Assembly: GCF_013371495.1 (NCBI RefSeq)
Contig: NZ_JABWTA010000001.1
Location: forward strand, 2,392,693 to 2,456,692
DNA: 64,000 nucleotides
Source: Altererythrobacter lutimaris
GTDB taxonomy: Bacteria > Pseudomonadota > Alphaproteobacteria > Sphingomonadales > Sphingomonadaceae
Reading direction: 5' to 3'
The notes under the pieces are model-generated. The model was not told the DNA's origin, searched no databases, and saw nothing but the letters and a program-made list of their open reading frames with translations. Below, piece by piece: positions 1 through 8,470 of this stretch. Within the stretch, counting starts at the first letter, position 1, and every line of letters starts with the position of its first letter. The translations under genes were made by a program, and so were the position numbers.

Positions 1-2
1 GA

Positions 3-1028
3 GTGAACCTCGCCTTTGAAGCAACAGACGACATAGTTCTACGGGCATCGTTCTCCAAGGAGATCAATCGCCCCGGGTTCGTAAGCATCTCGTCCGCGCT
101 GGAACTTCCGGATGCAGGCGGCGTCAACAGCAACGCCGTAGCCGGGAATCCCGATCTTCGACCGGAAGAAGTTACCTCTTATGATGTGTCTGCGAGTTGG
201 TACTTTGCGCCTGAGGCCGTGATCAGCATTGGCTATTTCCGCAAAGAGCGTGATGGACTGTTTGGTGTCAACGTTGACGAACCAGGCGGCCCGGGTGATC
301 CGGGCGTCAACGCCCCAAACACCCGCGACACAGTCGGTCCGGACTGCGAGGGCGGCGGGATTTTCTCCCCACTAACCGAAGCGGGCATTTTCGGTAACGG
401 CGAAACAGGGGTCTGTGTCGGCCTGCAAGCGCCATTCAACTCAGACGGGACAACCACTCAGGAAGGTGTTGAAGTCGCGTTCCAGTATAATCTGAGCGAT
501 TGGGAAGACAGGCTGGGCAGCTTTGGATGGCTCTCCGGTCTTGGCCTTGTTGCGAACTACACCTACCAAACGGAAAGCAACAATTCCGGTTTTACTGACA
601 TTGCTGGTTCGCGCGCTCAAGCAGTCTTCGCTTCGCTGGGTTTCGACCCAGCCGTGAATCCGGTGCAGCGTGAGACCGCAACTTTGCTGAACCTTTCAAA
701 GCACGCCTACAACCTTACAGCCTATTATGAAAAATATGGTTTGTCTGCGCGTGTGCGCTACACATGGCGTGATACGTTCAGAACAGATGATCTGCCCGGT
801 ACAGGCAACGTCTTTGAACCGCTTGGCTTCCGAGGCGCTGTCGAACCTCGAGGGCAGCTAAACGCTGGCATTAGCTACGACATCACTGATCAGATCAACG
901 TTGGGGTGGAGGGAACTAATCTGACTAAATCTAGTCAAAACATCTCTTGCGTGAATGATGGTGCATTGCTTTGCTACGAGGGTATCACCGACCGTCGAAT
1001 TCAATTTGGTGTTCGATTCACTCTTTGA
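3..1028 (+). CDS. TonB-dependent receptor, C-terminal part (cut by left edge)
   Basis: The frame is open from the left edge to a TGA at 1026-1028, so only the last 341 residues are visible and the start lies outside the window. The visible part is outer-membrane beta-barrel: alternating aromatic and polar strands, an NRPGF segment at residues 22-26, an NPDLRPEE motif at 49-56 that is common in sphingomonad TonB-dependent receptors, a loop with two Cys near residues 110-140, and a last strand ending GVRFTL. Such receptors import ligands across the outer membrane with TonB energy. The ligand cannot be told from the barrel. A decayed FadR/UxuR-type regulator lies just downstream, an arrangement often seen at carbohydrate or uronate uptake loci; that link is inference. 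Confidence 0.9.
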   Translation: MNLAFEATDDIVLRASFSKEINRPGFVSISSALELPDAGGVNSNAVAGNPDLRPEEVTSYDVSASWYFAPEAVISIGYFRKERDGLFGVNVDEPGGPGDPGVNAPNTRDTVGPDCEGGGIFSPLTEAGIFGNGETGVCVGLQAPFNSDGTTTQEGVEVAFQYNLSDWEDRLGSFGWLSGLGLVANYTYQTESNNSGFTDIAGSRAQAVFASLGFDPAVNPVQRETATLLNLSKHAYNLTAYYEKYGLSARVRYTWRDTFRTDDLPGTGNVFEPLGFRGAVEPRGQLNAGISYDITDQINVGVEGTNLTKSSQNISCVNDGALLCYEGITDRRIQFGVRFTL

Positions 1029-1107
1029 GCGAGCTTCGTTTTGGACGACACGAACTGCCGAGTGTGTGATAGCTTGTGTTCAGCGCGCACTTGAGGGCGA
1101 TAGGCCG

Positions 1108-1138
1108 GCTGCCGCCAACGAAGGAACTTGGCGGCAGC
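1108..1138. terminator. Perfect 11-bp hairpin after TonB receptor
   Basis: GCTGCCGCCAA and TTGGCGGCAGC pair perfectly around a 9-nt loop, about 80 bp past the receptor stop. There is no following T-run, so it may be a factor-dependent terminator or an mRNA 3' stabiliser rather than a classic intrinsic terminator. Confidence 0.55.
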
Positions 1139-1223
1139 TAGCAGCGCCAGAAAGTTATGGGGCTCAATTAGAAGCAGGATTAGTTACCTAGCAATCGTCA
1201 TTTCGTTTGGAGCCGGGCCAGAT

Positions 1224-1688
1224 ATGCGACGCAAGCGGCTGTTTGAGACAGTGGCAGAAAAGATTTCCGGACTGATCGACGAAGGTGTCTACGCGTCGGG
1301 CACTCGCTGGCCCAGCGAGCGAGAACTTGCCGAGAAGCTTGGCGTGAGCAGAGTTTCTGTCCGAGAGGCTGCAGTTGCCCTTCATGCGATTGGACGTCTG
1401 GAAACCAAGGTAGGGCTCGGCGCTTAAATAGTTGAAAAAGAACCAGCAAAAAGCGACCACCTGTCAAACGCGAGCGCATTTGAGGTCACGGAAGCAATGA
1501 TGCTCGTAGAATCCGAAGCCGCTACACTCGCGGCGTAAATCAGTTCCGATGAATCGATTGCCAAGCTTAGCGATCTGATTGCGCTCATGCAGTCAGGGAA
1601 ATCGGAAAGTACTGACAGACCTGACGAACGGTTTCATCTCGCCGTTGCAGAAGGGTCTCTACATGTCCCCATCGTACATACCATTTGA
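1224..1688 (+). pseudogene. FadR/UxuR-type GntR regulator, inactivated by in-frame stops
   Basis: From ATG 1224 the frame encodes a clear GntR-family winged helix: LFETVAEKISGLID, then WPSERELAEKLGVSRVSVRE, the family's recognition helix. The frame then meets TAA at 1425-1427, but it continues with FCD-domain-like sequence (FEVTEAMMLVESEAATLAA), a second TAA at 1536-1538, then FHLAVAEGS, a hallmark of FadR-type ligand domains, and a TGA at 1686-1688. Beyond that stop the same frame gives SLWRMPGDLWKDK, which resembles the next helix of this family, so the remnant may reach about 1790. No indel is needed to read through; only point changes to stop codons are required. The protein cannot be full length unless the stops are suppressed. 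It probably once regulated the neighbouring receptor locus. Confidence 0.8.
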
Positions 1689-1774
1689 TCGCTTTGGCGA
1701 ATGCCTGGGGATCTTTGGAAGGATAAGACGATTTATCGGGCCGGATGTAATTACGATCGTTGTGCGCGGAGGGT

Positions 1775-1995
1775 AGAGCACCGTGGCCAGTTGGCTTTCC
1801 ATAATCGCCCAGCGATATTTGCGAATTGTGTTCTGTGTCGGAAACATAGGCGCGCGCGAGCCAAGTGCCTCTCTTACCCTTCTTCGAATCGCCTCGCCCG
1901 CTCCATTCCCACATTTTCGTTGAACGTGACGAACTTATAAGCCAGCGCCCGGTTCGCCTTGAGCATTTTGTGTCATAAATGCCGCAAGCTGGCAC
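1775..1995 (-). pseudogene. Possible integrase N-terminal remnant (weak)
   Basis: The 443 bases between the regulator remnant and the next receptor hold no intact gene. On the minus strand two overlapping frames can be joined by one frameshift near 1890: one gives LAYKFVTFNENVGMERARRF, the other GTWLARAYV followed by SLGDYGKPTGHG. This pattern (a W-x-A-R-x-Y-V segment and an S-L-G-D-Y-G segment) resembles the arm-binding start of some sphingomonad tyrosine recombinases. I recognise this only by impression. If it is correct, the fragment abuts the regulator remnant and both are debris of a past rearrangement. It could equally be chance coding potential. Confidence 0.2.
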
Positions 1996-2085
1996 CTGAA
2001 TGCGGCTTCAGCCCTCTACAACTCACATTCCTAAGAGTTTGGGGTTGCTATCTGGCCAACACTCGCTACCTGCATGATACATTGT

Positions 2086-2107
2086 TACATTGTAATGTTA
2101 TTACGTT
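2086..2107. promoter_or_regulatory. Zur-box-like palindromes upstream of ZnuD-like gene
   Basis: Two overlapping inverted repeats lie 25-46 bp before the start codon: TTACA-T-TGTAA (2086-2096) and GTAAT-GTT-ATTAC (2092-2104). The core AATGTTAT resembles half-sites of the proteobacterial zinc-uptake repressor Zur. The position at the likely promoter and the zinc-receptor character of the gene support a zinc-responsive operator. No zur gene is in the window. Confidence 0.5.
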
Positions 2108-2131
2108 CTCTGGAATCGGGAAGGCCTCTTC

Positions 2132-4309
2132 GTGAAACGCTACACATCGCACTGCGCTATCGCTGCTATGCTTACTGCATCAATCGCCGCAACGCCTGCT
2201 TTTGCAAATGAGACTTCAGCGGGAGTAGCAGTCTCATCTGATGAGCAGCCAGAAGAGCGTGCGGCTGCGCGAGAAGAAGCGCGGGAAAGCGATCCTCACT
2301 ATCGCGGAGACATCATTGTTGCGGCAGAAGCCCTGCAGCAGCTTGATTTCATCGGCGGACAAGATGTCGTGGAACTTGACGAGATCCAGCGCGATCTCAA
2401 CGGCCAGCTCGGCGATCTTCTGATCAAGCTGCCGGGTGTTTCAGCGACTAGCTTCACTCCGGGTGCTTCGCGTCCGATCCTGCGCGGCCTTGATGGCGAG
2501 CGGGTACGCGTCCTTGTCGACGGGCTCGGCACAGCGGATGTCGGCAACACTTCAGCCGACCATGCGACAACGATAGATCCTCTCACTACTGAGCGTGTGG
2601 AGGTTCTACGCGGTCCTGCAGCGCTGTTGTATGGCAGCCAGGCAATCGGCGGCGTCGTCAATGTCATCGACCGCCGTATTCCGGTAGCGATCCCTGAAGA
2701 TGGCTTCCACGTTGAAGCACTGGCTGCGGTCGATACCGCCACTGATCTGCGCAGTGGCGGGGCATCGCTTGACTTCGGGCTTGGCGAAAATGTCGTGTTC
2801 AACATTGGCGGGTCGTTCCGTGAAACAGATGATGTCGAAATTCCAGGCTTCCAGCTGTCTGACGATTTGCGTGCGGACTTGCTTGCCGATGCGGAAGAGG
2901 AAGAAGGCGAAGGCGAGTTTGAAGAAGCAGAAGAGCTTCGTGAGGCTGCCAATCAGAAAGGTTTCATTCCAAACAGCGCGACCGAAACCTGGACTGCTCA
3001 TGGCGGCGTAGGCCTGTTCTTCGGCGACTCGCGCGTCGGCGCGTCTGTATCTTATTATGATACTGACTACGGCCTGGTAGGAAACCCTGAAGGCGGACAC
3101 GCTCACGGTGAAGAGGGTGAAGGCGAGGAAGAAGAGGAAGAGGGCGAGGAAATCGTCACGATTGGCCTGGAACAGCTTCGCGTCGATGTGCTCGGTGATT
3201 TTGCATTAGGCGAGGGCTTCCTTTCGCGCTTGAAGGTTCGGGCCGGCTATTCCGATTACACCCATACCGAGTTTGAAGGCCCGGAAGTCGGCACTGTTTA
3301 CGATACCGAGACCTTCGAAGCGCGCGCAGAGCTCGTCCAGAATGGCGGAGGCGTGATCGGCGTTCAATTCAAGTCGCGCGACTTTGCGGCGGCTGGCGAG
3401 GAAGCGTTTGTCGCGCCTAACGACACCACGCAGCTTGCGCTATTCACCGTCCAGGAAATCGAGCTGTCAGAAAGGCTCCAGCTTGAAGCAGCTGGCCGGT
3501 ATGAGATGGTCGATGTCGAGTCTGATGTAGTCGGCGTAGAGCGAAGCTTCGATCTGTTCTCCGGTGCGCTTTCGCTTGTCACAGAGCTTGGCGAAGGGGT
3601 CCGGGCCGGTATCACGGGCTCGCGTTCCGAGCGAGCTCCGGCGGGCGAAGAGCTGTTTGCAGACGGGCCTCATATCGCAACGCAGCAGTTCGAGATTGGC
3701 GATGTCGATCTCGACACAGAGACCGCTTGGGGACTCGAAGCCTTTGTTCGCGGTGACATCGGCGATGCAAGTTTCGGCGCGTCGGTATTCTACCAGGACT
3801 TCGACAGCTTCATCTATCTCAATGCCACCGGCGAAGAGGAAGATGAGCTTCCGGTCTTCGTCTATCTGCAAGACGATGCCAAGTTCTTCGGGTTCGAGGC
3901 TGATCTCAACATGCCGATCGTCCAAACAGACAGCTTTGACCTGATCGCTGACCTTCGCGCATCCTATGTTGATGCCGATCTTGATGCGGAAGGCGGTCTT
4001 CCGCGTATTCCTCCTGTCAGTCTGCTCGGCGCGCTTGAAGCCCAGTTCACGTCCCTTGATGTGCGCGGTGAAGTCCAGTGGTTCGGCTCGCAAGATGATG
4101 TGGCGGAGTTCGAAACGGAAACAGACTCCTTCGCTTTCACGAACCTCTATGTTTCATGGCGTCCGCTGAAGGACAATCCCGGCGTGGTGGTCCAGCTTGC
4201 CGGCGAGAACCTGTTCGATGTGACCGGCCGTCGCCATTCCAGCTTCACGAAAGAATTCGTGCCGCTGACCGGTCGCAATGTCCGGGCAAGCGTGCGGCTT
4301 AGCTTCTAG
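2132..4309 (+). CDS. ZnuD-like TonB-dependent zinc receptor
   Basis: This 725-residue outer-membrane receptor starts at GTG 2132, the only in-frame start that gives a signal peptide (residues 1-26, ending TPAFAN). The TonB plug follows (about 70-180), with GLDGERVRVLVDG, DHATTIDPLTTERVEVLRGP and LYGSQAIGGVVNVID, the pattern of the ZnuD family. The barrel ends in SVRLSF. Two loops are strongly acidic: one near residues 250-270 and one near 320-340 containing HAHGEEGEGEEEEEE. His/acid-rich loops of this kind fit capture of zinc or another divalent metal at the cell surface. A Zur-box-like palindrome precedes the gene and a hairpin follows it, so it is probably a single-gene unit induced by zinc limitation. 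The metal assignment is inferred from family resemblance and loop composition. Confidence 0.85.
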   Translation: MKRYTSHCAIAAMLTASIAATPAFANETSAGVAVSSDEQPEERAAAREEARESDPHYRGDIIVAAEALQQLDFIGGQDVVELDEIQRDLNGQLGDLLIKLPGVSATSFTPGASRPILRGLDGERVRVLVDGLGTADVGNTSADHATTIDPLTTERVEVLRGPAALLYGSQAIGGVVNVIDRRIPVAIPEDGFHVEALAAVDTATDLRSGGASLDFGLGENVVFNIGGSFRETDDVEIPGFQLSDDLRADLLADAEEEEGEGEFEEAEELREAANQKGFIPNSATETWTAHGGVGLFFGDSRVGASVSYYDTDYGLVGNPEGGHAHGEEGEGEEEEEEGEEIVTIGLEQLRVDVLGDFALGEGFLSRLKVRAGYSDYTHTEFEGPEVGTVYDTETFEARAELVQNGGGVIGVQFKSRDFAAAGEEAFVAPNDTTQLALFTVQEIELSERLQLEAAGRYEMVDVESDVVGVERSFDLFSGALSLVTELGEGVRAGITGSRSERAPAGEELFADGPHIATQQFEIGDVDLDTETAWGLEAFVRGDIGDASFGASVFYQDFDSFIYLNATGEEEDELPVFVYLQDDAKFFGFEADLNMPIVQTDSFDLIADLRASYVDADLDAEGGLPRIPPVSLLGALEAQFTSLDVRGEVQWFGSQDDVAEFETETDSFAFTNLYVSWRPLKDNPGVVVQLAGENLFDVTGRRHSSFTKEFVPLTGRNVRASVRLSF

Positions 4310-4320
4310 AGCTTGCGGAA

Positions 4321-4360
4321 GAGCGCCTTCGTCCGCCCCCCATTTCGAGCGGAGGCGCTC
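4321..4360. terminator. Bidirectional hairpin between convergent genes
   Basis: GAGCGCCT...CCGC pairs with GCGG-AGGCGCTC across a short loop with a TCGT bulge. It lies between the stops of the plus-strand receptor and the minus-strand oxidoreductase, as expected for a shared terminator. Confidence 0.6.
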
Positions 4361-4369
4361 ACCGCATCC

Positions 4370-5563
4370 TTAATTCTCTGCTGCGAAACTCAGCTCTGCG
4401 TGCTCTTCAAGCCGCTTGACGAGGTCTTCCCCGAGGAACGAGCCTGGCGTTCCAATGCCGCCGGGCTTGTCACATGAGAGCAAAGCAATCCCGGTTTCAC
4501 TCAGCATCCTGCTGGTCGAGCCATAGCCCGGATCATATTTGCCTTTGACGCCGTAATGCAGCTTCTCGCCATTGGGCAGATCGGCCACAAACAGCACATC
4601 GTAAAAGCCGTTTTCGCGCTCTTCCTTGCTTGGACCTTCACCCGGCTTGGGCGGCTTTGCCCCGAACGGATTTTTCATCATCTCCGCGACTGCATTCGCC
4701 GCTGCCTTGCCTGCATCGCCGGGGCTCGTCAGCATCATTTCGTCATAAACAAAGTCTTCGCCATAGGGATGGCCGAGCAGGAAGTTGGTGCGGTGGACGT
4801 TCTTGGTGTTGATCGGCGCCATCACGAATGGCGCGGCCCATTTACCGAGGTCGCTTTCATAACCCGGCACCATGCCCGAGGGTTGGCTTGGCCCTTCAAA
4901 TCCCGGGGTCAGGCCGAAGGAGCTGCGAAGGATATTGATGATCTTGGGATTGGTAGCCGCAGCTTTCATCGTTGCAGTAAGGCTCGCGGCCGTCCCGCCA
5001 GAGAACGTCCCTTGCATCGCGCGCACGCGGCCGCGAATGCGCGGCGAGGGCTTGCCGGTGCGCTTTTCGACTTCCTTTTGAGTCATCAACACGCCCAAGT
5101 CGAAGGGAATGGAATCAAAACCTGAGGAGAAGCAGATCCGCGCGCCGCTCTTTTTCGCGGCCTCTGCATGCTTGTCGATCTGCTCGCGCATCCATGCTGG
5201 CTCACCGCACAGATCCGCATAGTCGGTGCCGGTTTTCACACAGGCTTCGACCAGCGCATCGCCATAAAGCTGGTACGGGCCCACCGTGGTGAGGATCACC
5301 TTCGCGCGGCGGCACATGGCTTCCAGGCTTGCCAGGTCGTCAGCATCGGCCACCACGAGCGGCGTCGAGGCCGGCGCGCCAATCTCATCGCGCACGCTTT
5401 CCAGCTTTTCCAGACTACGCCCTGCCATTGCCCATGTGGGTCCGTCATCGCGCCCGCCATAATGGTTGCTGAGATATTCAGCGACCAGACGTCCTGTGTA
5501 GCCGGTCGAGCCATAGACAATTATGTCGAATTCGCGGGATTTGTCAGCCGTATCTTTAGACAT
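4370..5563 (-). CDS. Saccharopine dehydrogenase-like (trans-acting enoyl reductase-like) NAD(P)-binding protein
   Basis: The 397-residue product opens with a Rossmann nucleotide-binding segment, IIVYGSTGYTGR (about 14-25), followed by an AGRSLEKLESV helix typical of the saccharopine dehydrogenase NADP-binding family. The middle part (LTTVGPYQLYGDALVEACV, CFSSGFDSIPFDLG) matches the branch that includes mycobacterial trans-acting enoyl reductases and eukaryotic SCCPDH rather than lysine-pathway enzymes. No lysine genes are adjacent. The likely role is a lipid- or acyl-related oxidoreductase, but the substrate is not visible. It is transcribed away from the MtfA-like gene across a 366-bp region that carries a repeated AAGTTGACA motif. 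Confidence 0.8.
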   Translation of the reverse strand: MSKDTADKSREFDIIVYGSTGYTGRLVAEYLSNHYGGRDDGPTWAMAGRSLEKLESVRDEIGAPASTPLVVADADDLASLEAMCRRAKVILTTVGPYQLYGDALVEACVKTGTDYADLCGEPAWMREQIDKHAEAAKKSGARICFSSGFDSIPFDLGVLMTQKEVEKRTGKPSPRIRGRVRAMQGTFSGGTAASLTATMKAAATNPKIINILRSSFGLTPGFEGPSQPSGMVPGYESDLGKWAAPFVMAPINTKNVHRTNFLLGHPYGEDFVYDEMMLTSPGDAGKAAANAVAEMMKNPFGAKPPKPGEGPSKEERENGFYDVLFVADLPNGEKLHYGVKGKYDPGYGSTSRMLSETGIALLSCDKPGGIGTPGSFLGEDLVKRLEEHAELSFAAEN

Positions 5564-5929
5564 GGGGGGTTATCTCCTTTGCGCTTGCTCCATGCGCTTG
5601 AGGCTCCGCAGAGTCAAAGACGTTACGGAAAGGACGCTGCGACCAGCGTGACGATGCGAATCCAACGAAGTTGACAAAGTTGACACCTGTCAACTTGGCT
5701 AAACTGGCCCCAAACCCGCAGAATTCTACCGTTTTTGACCTTTCCAACAAAGTTGACACTTTTCCTATTTTTGCAAAACTCTGGCGGGTTGCGGCGTTGT
5801 GAAGCGTAATGCAGCCAAAACTCTCAAACAGTAGCTCGGCGCAAGCGTGTAGGAAATGTCGAGCCGCACAACAGTGGTTCTCCCGCACAACATTCTACAA
5901 ATCCCGGCGCCCAGACCTATATCGCAAGC
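5564..5929. other. 366-bp divergent intergenic region
   Basis: No gene is supported here. It holds the promoters of two divergent genes, a run of AAGTTGACA repeats (described separately), and an AT-richer stretch around 5745-5775 next to the third repeat. Confidence 0.6.
5668..5758. promoter_or_regulatory. Array of AAGTTGACA sites with a perfect 20-bp palindrome
   Basis: AAGTTGACA occurs at 5668-5676, directly repeated at 5677-5685, inverted as TGTCAACTT at 5688-5696, and again direct at 5750-5758. The second and inverted copies form a perfect 20-bp palindrome (5677-5696) with a 2-bp centre. Four sites between divergent genes suggest binding of a dimeric regulator. Some copies could also serve as TTGACA -35 elements. 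Confidence 0.6.
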
Positions 5930-6745
5930 ATGAGCCTTTTGCCGGTCCTGCTTGTTTTCCTGCTTATCGCCGGGTTCTTCCTGTATCGCTGGTGGGCACG
6001 CAAACAGAAACGCGCCCGGCTCTTGGCAACTCCACTCACTCAAGATCAACGCAAGACCGTTACGCAGCTTGTGCCGATCGTGCGCCGTTTGCCCCGAGAA
6101 TTGCACGCCAGCTTCGAAGGCAAGATCAATCTGTTTCTCGATCAAATGACCTTTCGCGGCCATAACGGCATTGAGGTGAGCGAAGAGATGAAGCTGTCGA
6201 TCGCTGCGCAGGCCTGCCTTTTGATCGTCAACAGTCCGGCCTGGTATCACACGCTCCGGAACGTGCTGATCTACCCGTCTGCGTTCCGCACAGGGCGCAG
6301 CAGCCTTGATGGGAATATCGTACATGAGCGCGATTTCCATATGCTTGGCGAAAGCTGGGATCGCGGTCCGATTGTTCTGTCATGGGACCATGCCTTGCAA
6401 GGCGGCCTCGATGCCCATGATGGCTACAACGTGGTCATCCATGAATTTGCGCATCAACTCGACAGTCTGACCGGGCACACGAACGGCATTCCGATCCTGC
6501 GCAAGGGACAGGCCTATGAAGGCTGGGAAAAGGCAATGTTGGACGCGTATCACGACCATGTCGCACGGGTTGAACACGGCCAGCACACGCTGATTGATCC
6601 TTACGGAGCAACCAATCATCAGGAGTTTTTTGCAGAAGCGGTCGTAACTTTCTTCGAAAAGGCGCAAGCCTTACGCAGGGAAGAACCCGCTCTCTATGCG
6701 CAGCTATCCGAGCTGTTGGCGCTTGATCCGGCCACGTGGACCTAG
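5930..6745 (+). CDS. MtfA-like (M90 family) zinc metallopeptidase
   Basis: This 271-residue protein begins with a hydrophobic segment (about 3-20), then has the M90 peptidase body. HEFAH at residues 171-175 is the zinc-binding motif, and HQEFFAE near 230-236 supplies the distal acidic ligand. The run NVVIHEFAHQLDSLTG is characteristic of the MtfA group. In E. coli, MtfA binds the repressor Mlc and influences glucose PTS expression. This gene has an added N-terminal membrane anchor, and no PTS gene is nearby, so only the peptidase activity is supported here. Its stop codon overlaps the end of the convergent FAD oxidoreductase gene. A metal-independent role cannot be excluded. Confidence 0.85.
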   Translation: MSLLPVLLVFLLIAGFFLYRWWARKQKRARLLATPLTQDQRKTVTQLVPIVRRLPRELHASFEGKINLFLDQMTFRGHNGIEVSEEMKLSIAAQACLLIVNSPAWYHTLRNVLIYPSAFRTGRSSLDGNIVHERDFHMLGESWDRGPIVLSWDHALQGGLDAHDGYNVVIHEFAHQLDSLTGHTNGIPILRKGQAYEGWEKAMLDAYHDHVARVEHGQHTLIDPYGATNHQEFFAEAVVTFFEKAQALRREEPALYAQLSELLALDPATWT

Positions 6746-8376
6746 GGGCTTGTGTCGGCGTTCTCCTGCTCGTCCAGATAGCTCCAGATTTGCGAGATAA
6801 CGACCGAGCCTTCCCCGACGGCTGACGCGACGCGTTTGACTGAGCCTGCGCGTACATCTCCGACGGCGTAAATGCCCGGATAGGATGTCGCGTAAGGCGA
6901 GTTTGATCCCACATCGTCCCCGCACAAAACGAAACCGCGTTCGTCGAGCTTCACGAAGCCAGACAGCCAATCGGTGTTCGGAGCAGCGCCTACCATGATG
7001 AACAGGTTAGCTGCGTTCAATGGTTGAGCCTCGCCTTGCTTATTCACTTCAATGCTTTCGAGCGAGCTGTCTCCATTCAGCGCAGTGACCTGCGTTTCAT
7101 AGTGAATCGTAATGCGCGGGTCCGCTTCCAACCGGCTGCTGAGATAGCTCGACATGGAGGCGGCCAGCGATTGTCCGCGCACCAGAACATGGACGTGGCT
7201 GGCATGACGGCTCAGGAACATGGCTGCTTGTCCAGCGGAATTGCCGCCGCCTATGATCGCGGCTTCCTTGTCCCTGCAATAACGCGCTTCCATGTCGGTC
7301 GCGGCGTAATACACGCCCGCTCCCTCGAAGTCTTCGAGCCGGTCAAGCGGGAGCCTCCGGTACTGCACGCCAGCCGAAACAAGAATCGCTTTCGCGCACA
7401 CTTCGCTGTCGCAATCGAGCCGGATGCAGAACACCCCGTCTTCGCGCCGGGTGATGGCAGTGGCGCGGCGTGGAACAGCGAAACGCGTGCCAAACTTCAG
7501 CGCTTGAACATGACCGCGCCAGACGAGGTCGGAGCCCGAGATCCCGGTGGGAAATCCCATATAGTTTTCGATCCGGCTGGAGGTTCCCGCTTGTCCCCCA
7601 ATGGCGACGTCGTCGACCACCATGGCGCAGAGACCTTCAGCGCCCGCATAAACACCTGCAGCCACTCCCGCCGGTCCGCCGCCAACGATCAGGAGGTCGA
7701 ACACTTCCTCGCGTGCGATGTCTTCATCCAGCCCGAGAAGTCGCGCGATCTTGAGCGGAGTGGGTTCGTCGATCACTTGGTCCTTGCCGAAAATCACTAC
7801 CGGATCATTGTGCGTGATGCGGCAGGCTTCCGCTTCGGCAGTGGCGGCTTCGCTGTTGAGATCGAGCGCTTCGAACGGGATCTTGTTGCGACTTGCAAAG
7901 GCGACGATGCGCTTTAGGTCTGCGCTGCGATCCGCACCGATGATCTTGAGCGAGCTGTCCGAATCCTCCAGCTGCCGGCGTCTGCGCGCGGCAAACACAC
8001 TGATGATGATGTCCGACATCTCCGGGATTTTCCCCATCAGCTCGAGCATTTGCGCGCGCGGGGCTTCCAGCGTTCGCGTATCCTTCGCCGCGCGCATCGG
8101 CAGCGTCACTGTGCCTCCGTTCAGAAAGGATATCTCGCCCATGAATTGCGAGGGGCCCAGCGAGGCTTCGAGGTGGCGTTCGCCTGTGAACGGATTGACA
8201 ACTTCGATCTCGCCTTCGAGCACATAGACAAAACGGTCGAGCGGATCGCCCACTTCGACGACAAACTCGCCCTCAGCGTAAGTTCTGGTCTCTGCAATCT
8301 CGCGGATTGCGTCGACGTGACTTTCGTGCAGCGGTGTGCGCTGCATCTGTCTCAAGTCGTTGGCAAGGGATTCCAT
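6742..8376 (-). CDS. Cyclic nucleotide-binding domain fused to thioredoxin-reductase-like FAD oxidoreductase
   Basis: This 544-residue fusion carries an N-terminal cyclic-nucleotide-binding-like beta-roll (about 20-125; EGEFVVEVGDPLDRFVYVLEGEIEVV and FMGEISFLNGG). A linker domain follows, with a thioredoxin-fold look (KIIGADRSADLKRIVAFA to DEPTPLKIARLLG). The C-terminal half is a pyridine-nucleotide disulphide oxidoreductase with FAD motif VGGGPAGVAAGVYAG and NADPH motif GGGNSAGQAAMF. The redox CxxC of true thioredoxin reductases is absent: the equivalent stretch reads YYAATDMEARYC. It probably passes electrons to an unknown acceptor, with activity possibly tuned by a nucleotide or other ligand bound by the first domain. 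Whether the domain binds cAMP is not shown. It is a single gene, convergent with the peptidase. Confidence 0.85.
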   Translation of the reverse strand: MESLANDLRQMQRTPLHESHVDAIREIAETRTYAEGEFVVEVGDPLDRFVYVLEGEIEVVNPFTGERHLEASLGPSQFMGEISFLNGGTVTLPMRAAKDTRTLEAPRAQMLELMGKIPEMSDIIISVFAARRRRQLEDSDSSLKIIGADRSADLKRIVAFASRNKIPFEALDLNSEAATAEAEACRITHNDPVVIFGKDQVIDEPTPLKIARLLGLDEDIAREEVFDLLIVGGGPAGVAAGVYAGAEGLCAMVVDDVAIGGQAGTSSRIENYMGFPTGISGSDLVWRGHVQALKFGTRFAVPRRATAITRREDGVFCIRLDCDSEVCAKAILVSAGVQYRRLPLDRLEDFEGAGVYYAATDMEARYCRDKEAAIIGGGNSAGQAAMFLSRHASHVHVLVRGQSLAASMSSYLSSRLEADPRITIHYETQVTALNGDSSLESIEVNKQGEAQPLNAANLFIMVGAAPNTDWLSGFVKLDERGFVLCGDDVGSNSPYATSYPGIYAVGDVRAGSVKRVASAVGEGSVVISQIWSYLDEQENADTSP

Positions 8377-8470
8377 CTGCTATCTCGCACGGCCGAGGGG
8401 AGACCATGCATTCGCCCGCGCAAGCACCTACTGCAAGCGGATTCTCAGCCGACAATCTGCATTGCAGCCC

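Noticed and set aside
330..350. GGTCCGGACT resembling the island operator
   Set aside because: It lies inside a receptor coding region and lacks the TTGT...ACAA half-sites.
2299..2952. Long open frame opposite the zinc receptor
   Set aside because: It is Ser/Arg-rich antisense shadow of a well-supported receptor gene.
7024..7917. 297-codon frame opposite the FAD oxidoreductase
   Set aside because: No family motif; the opposite strand encodes clear FAD and NADPH loops.
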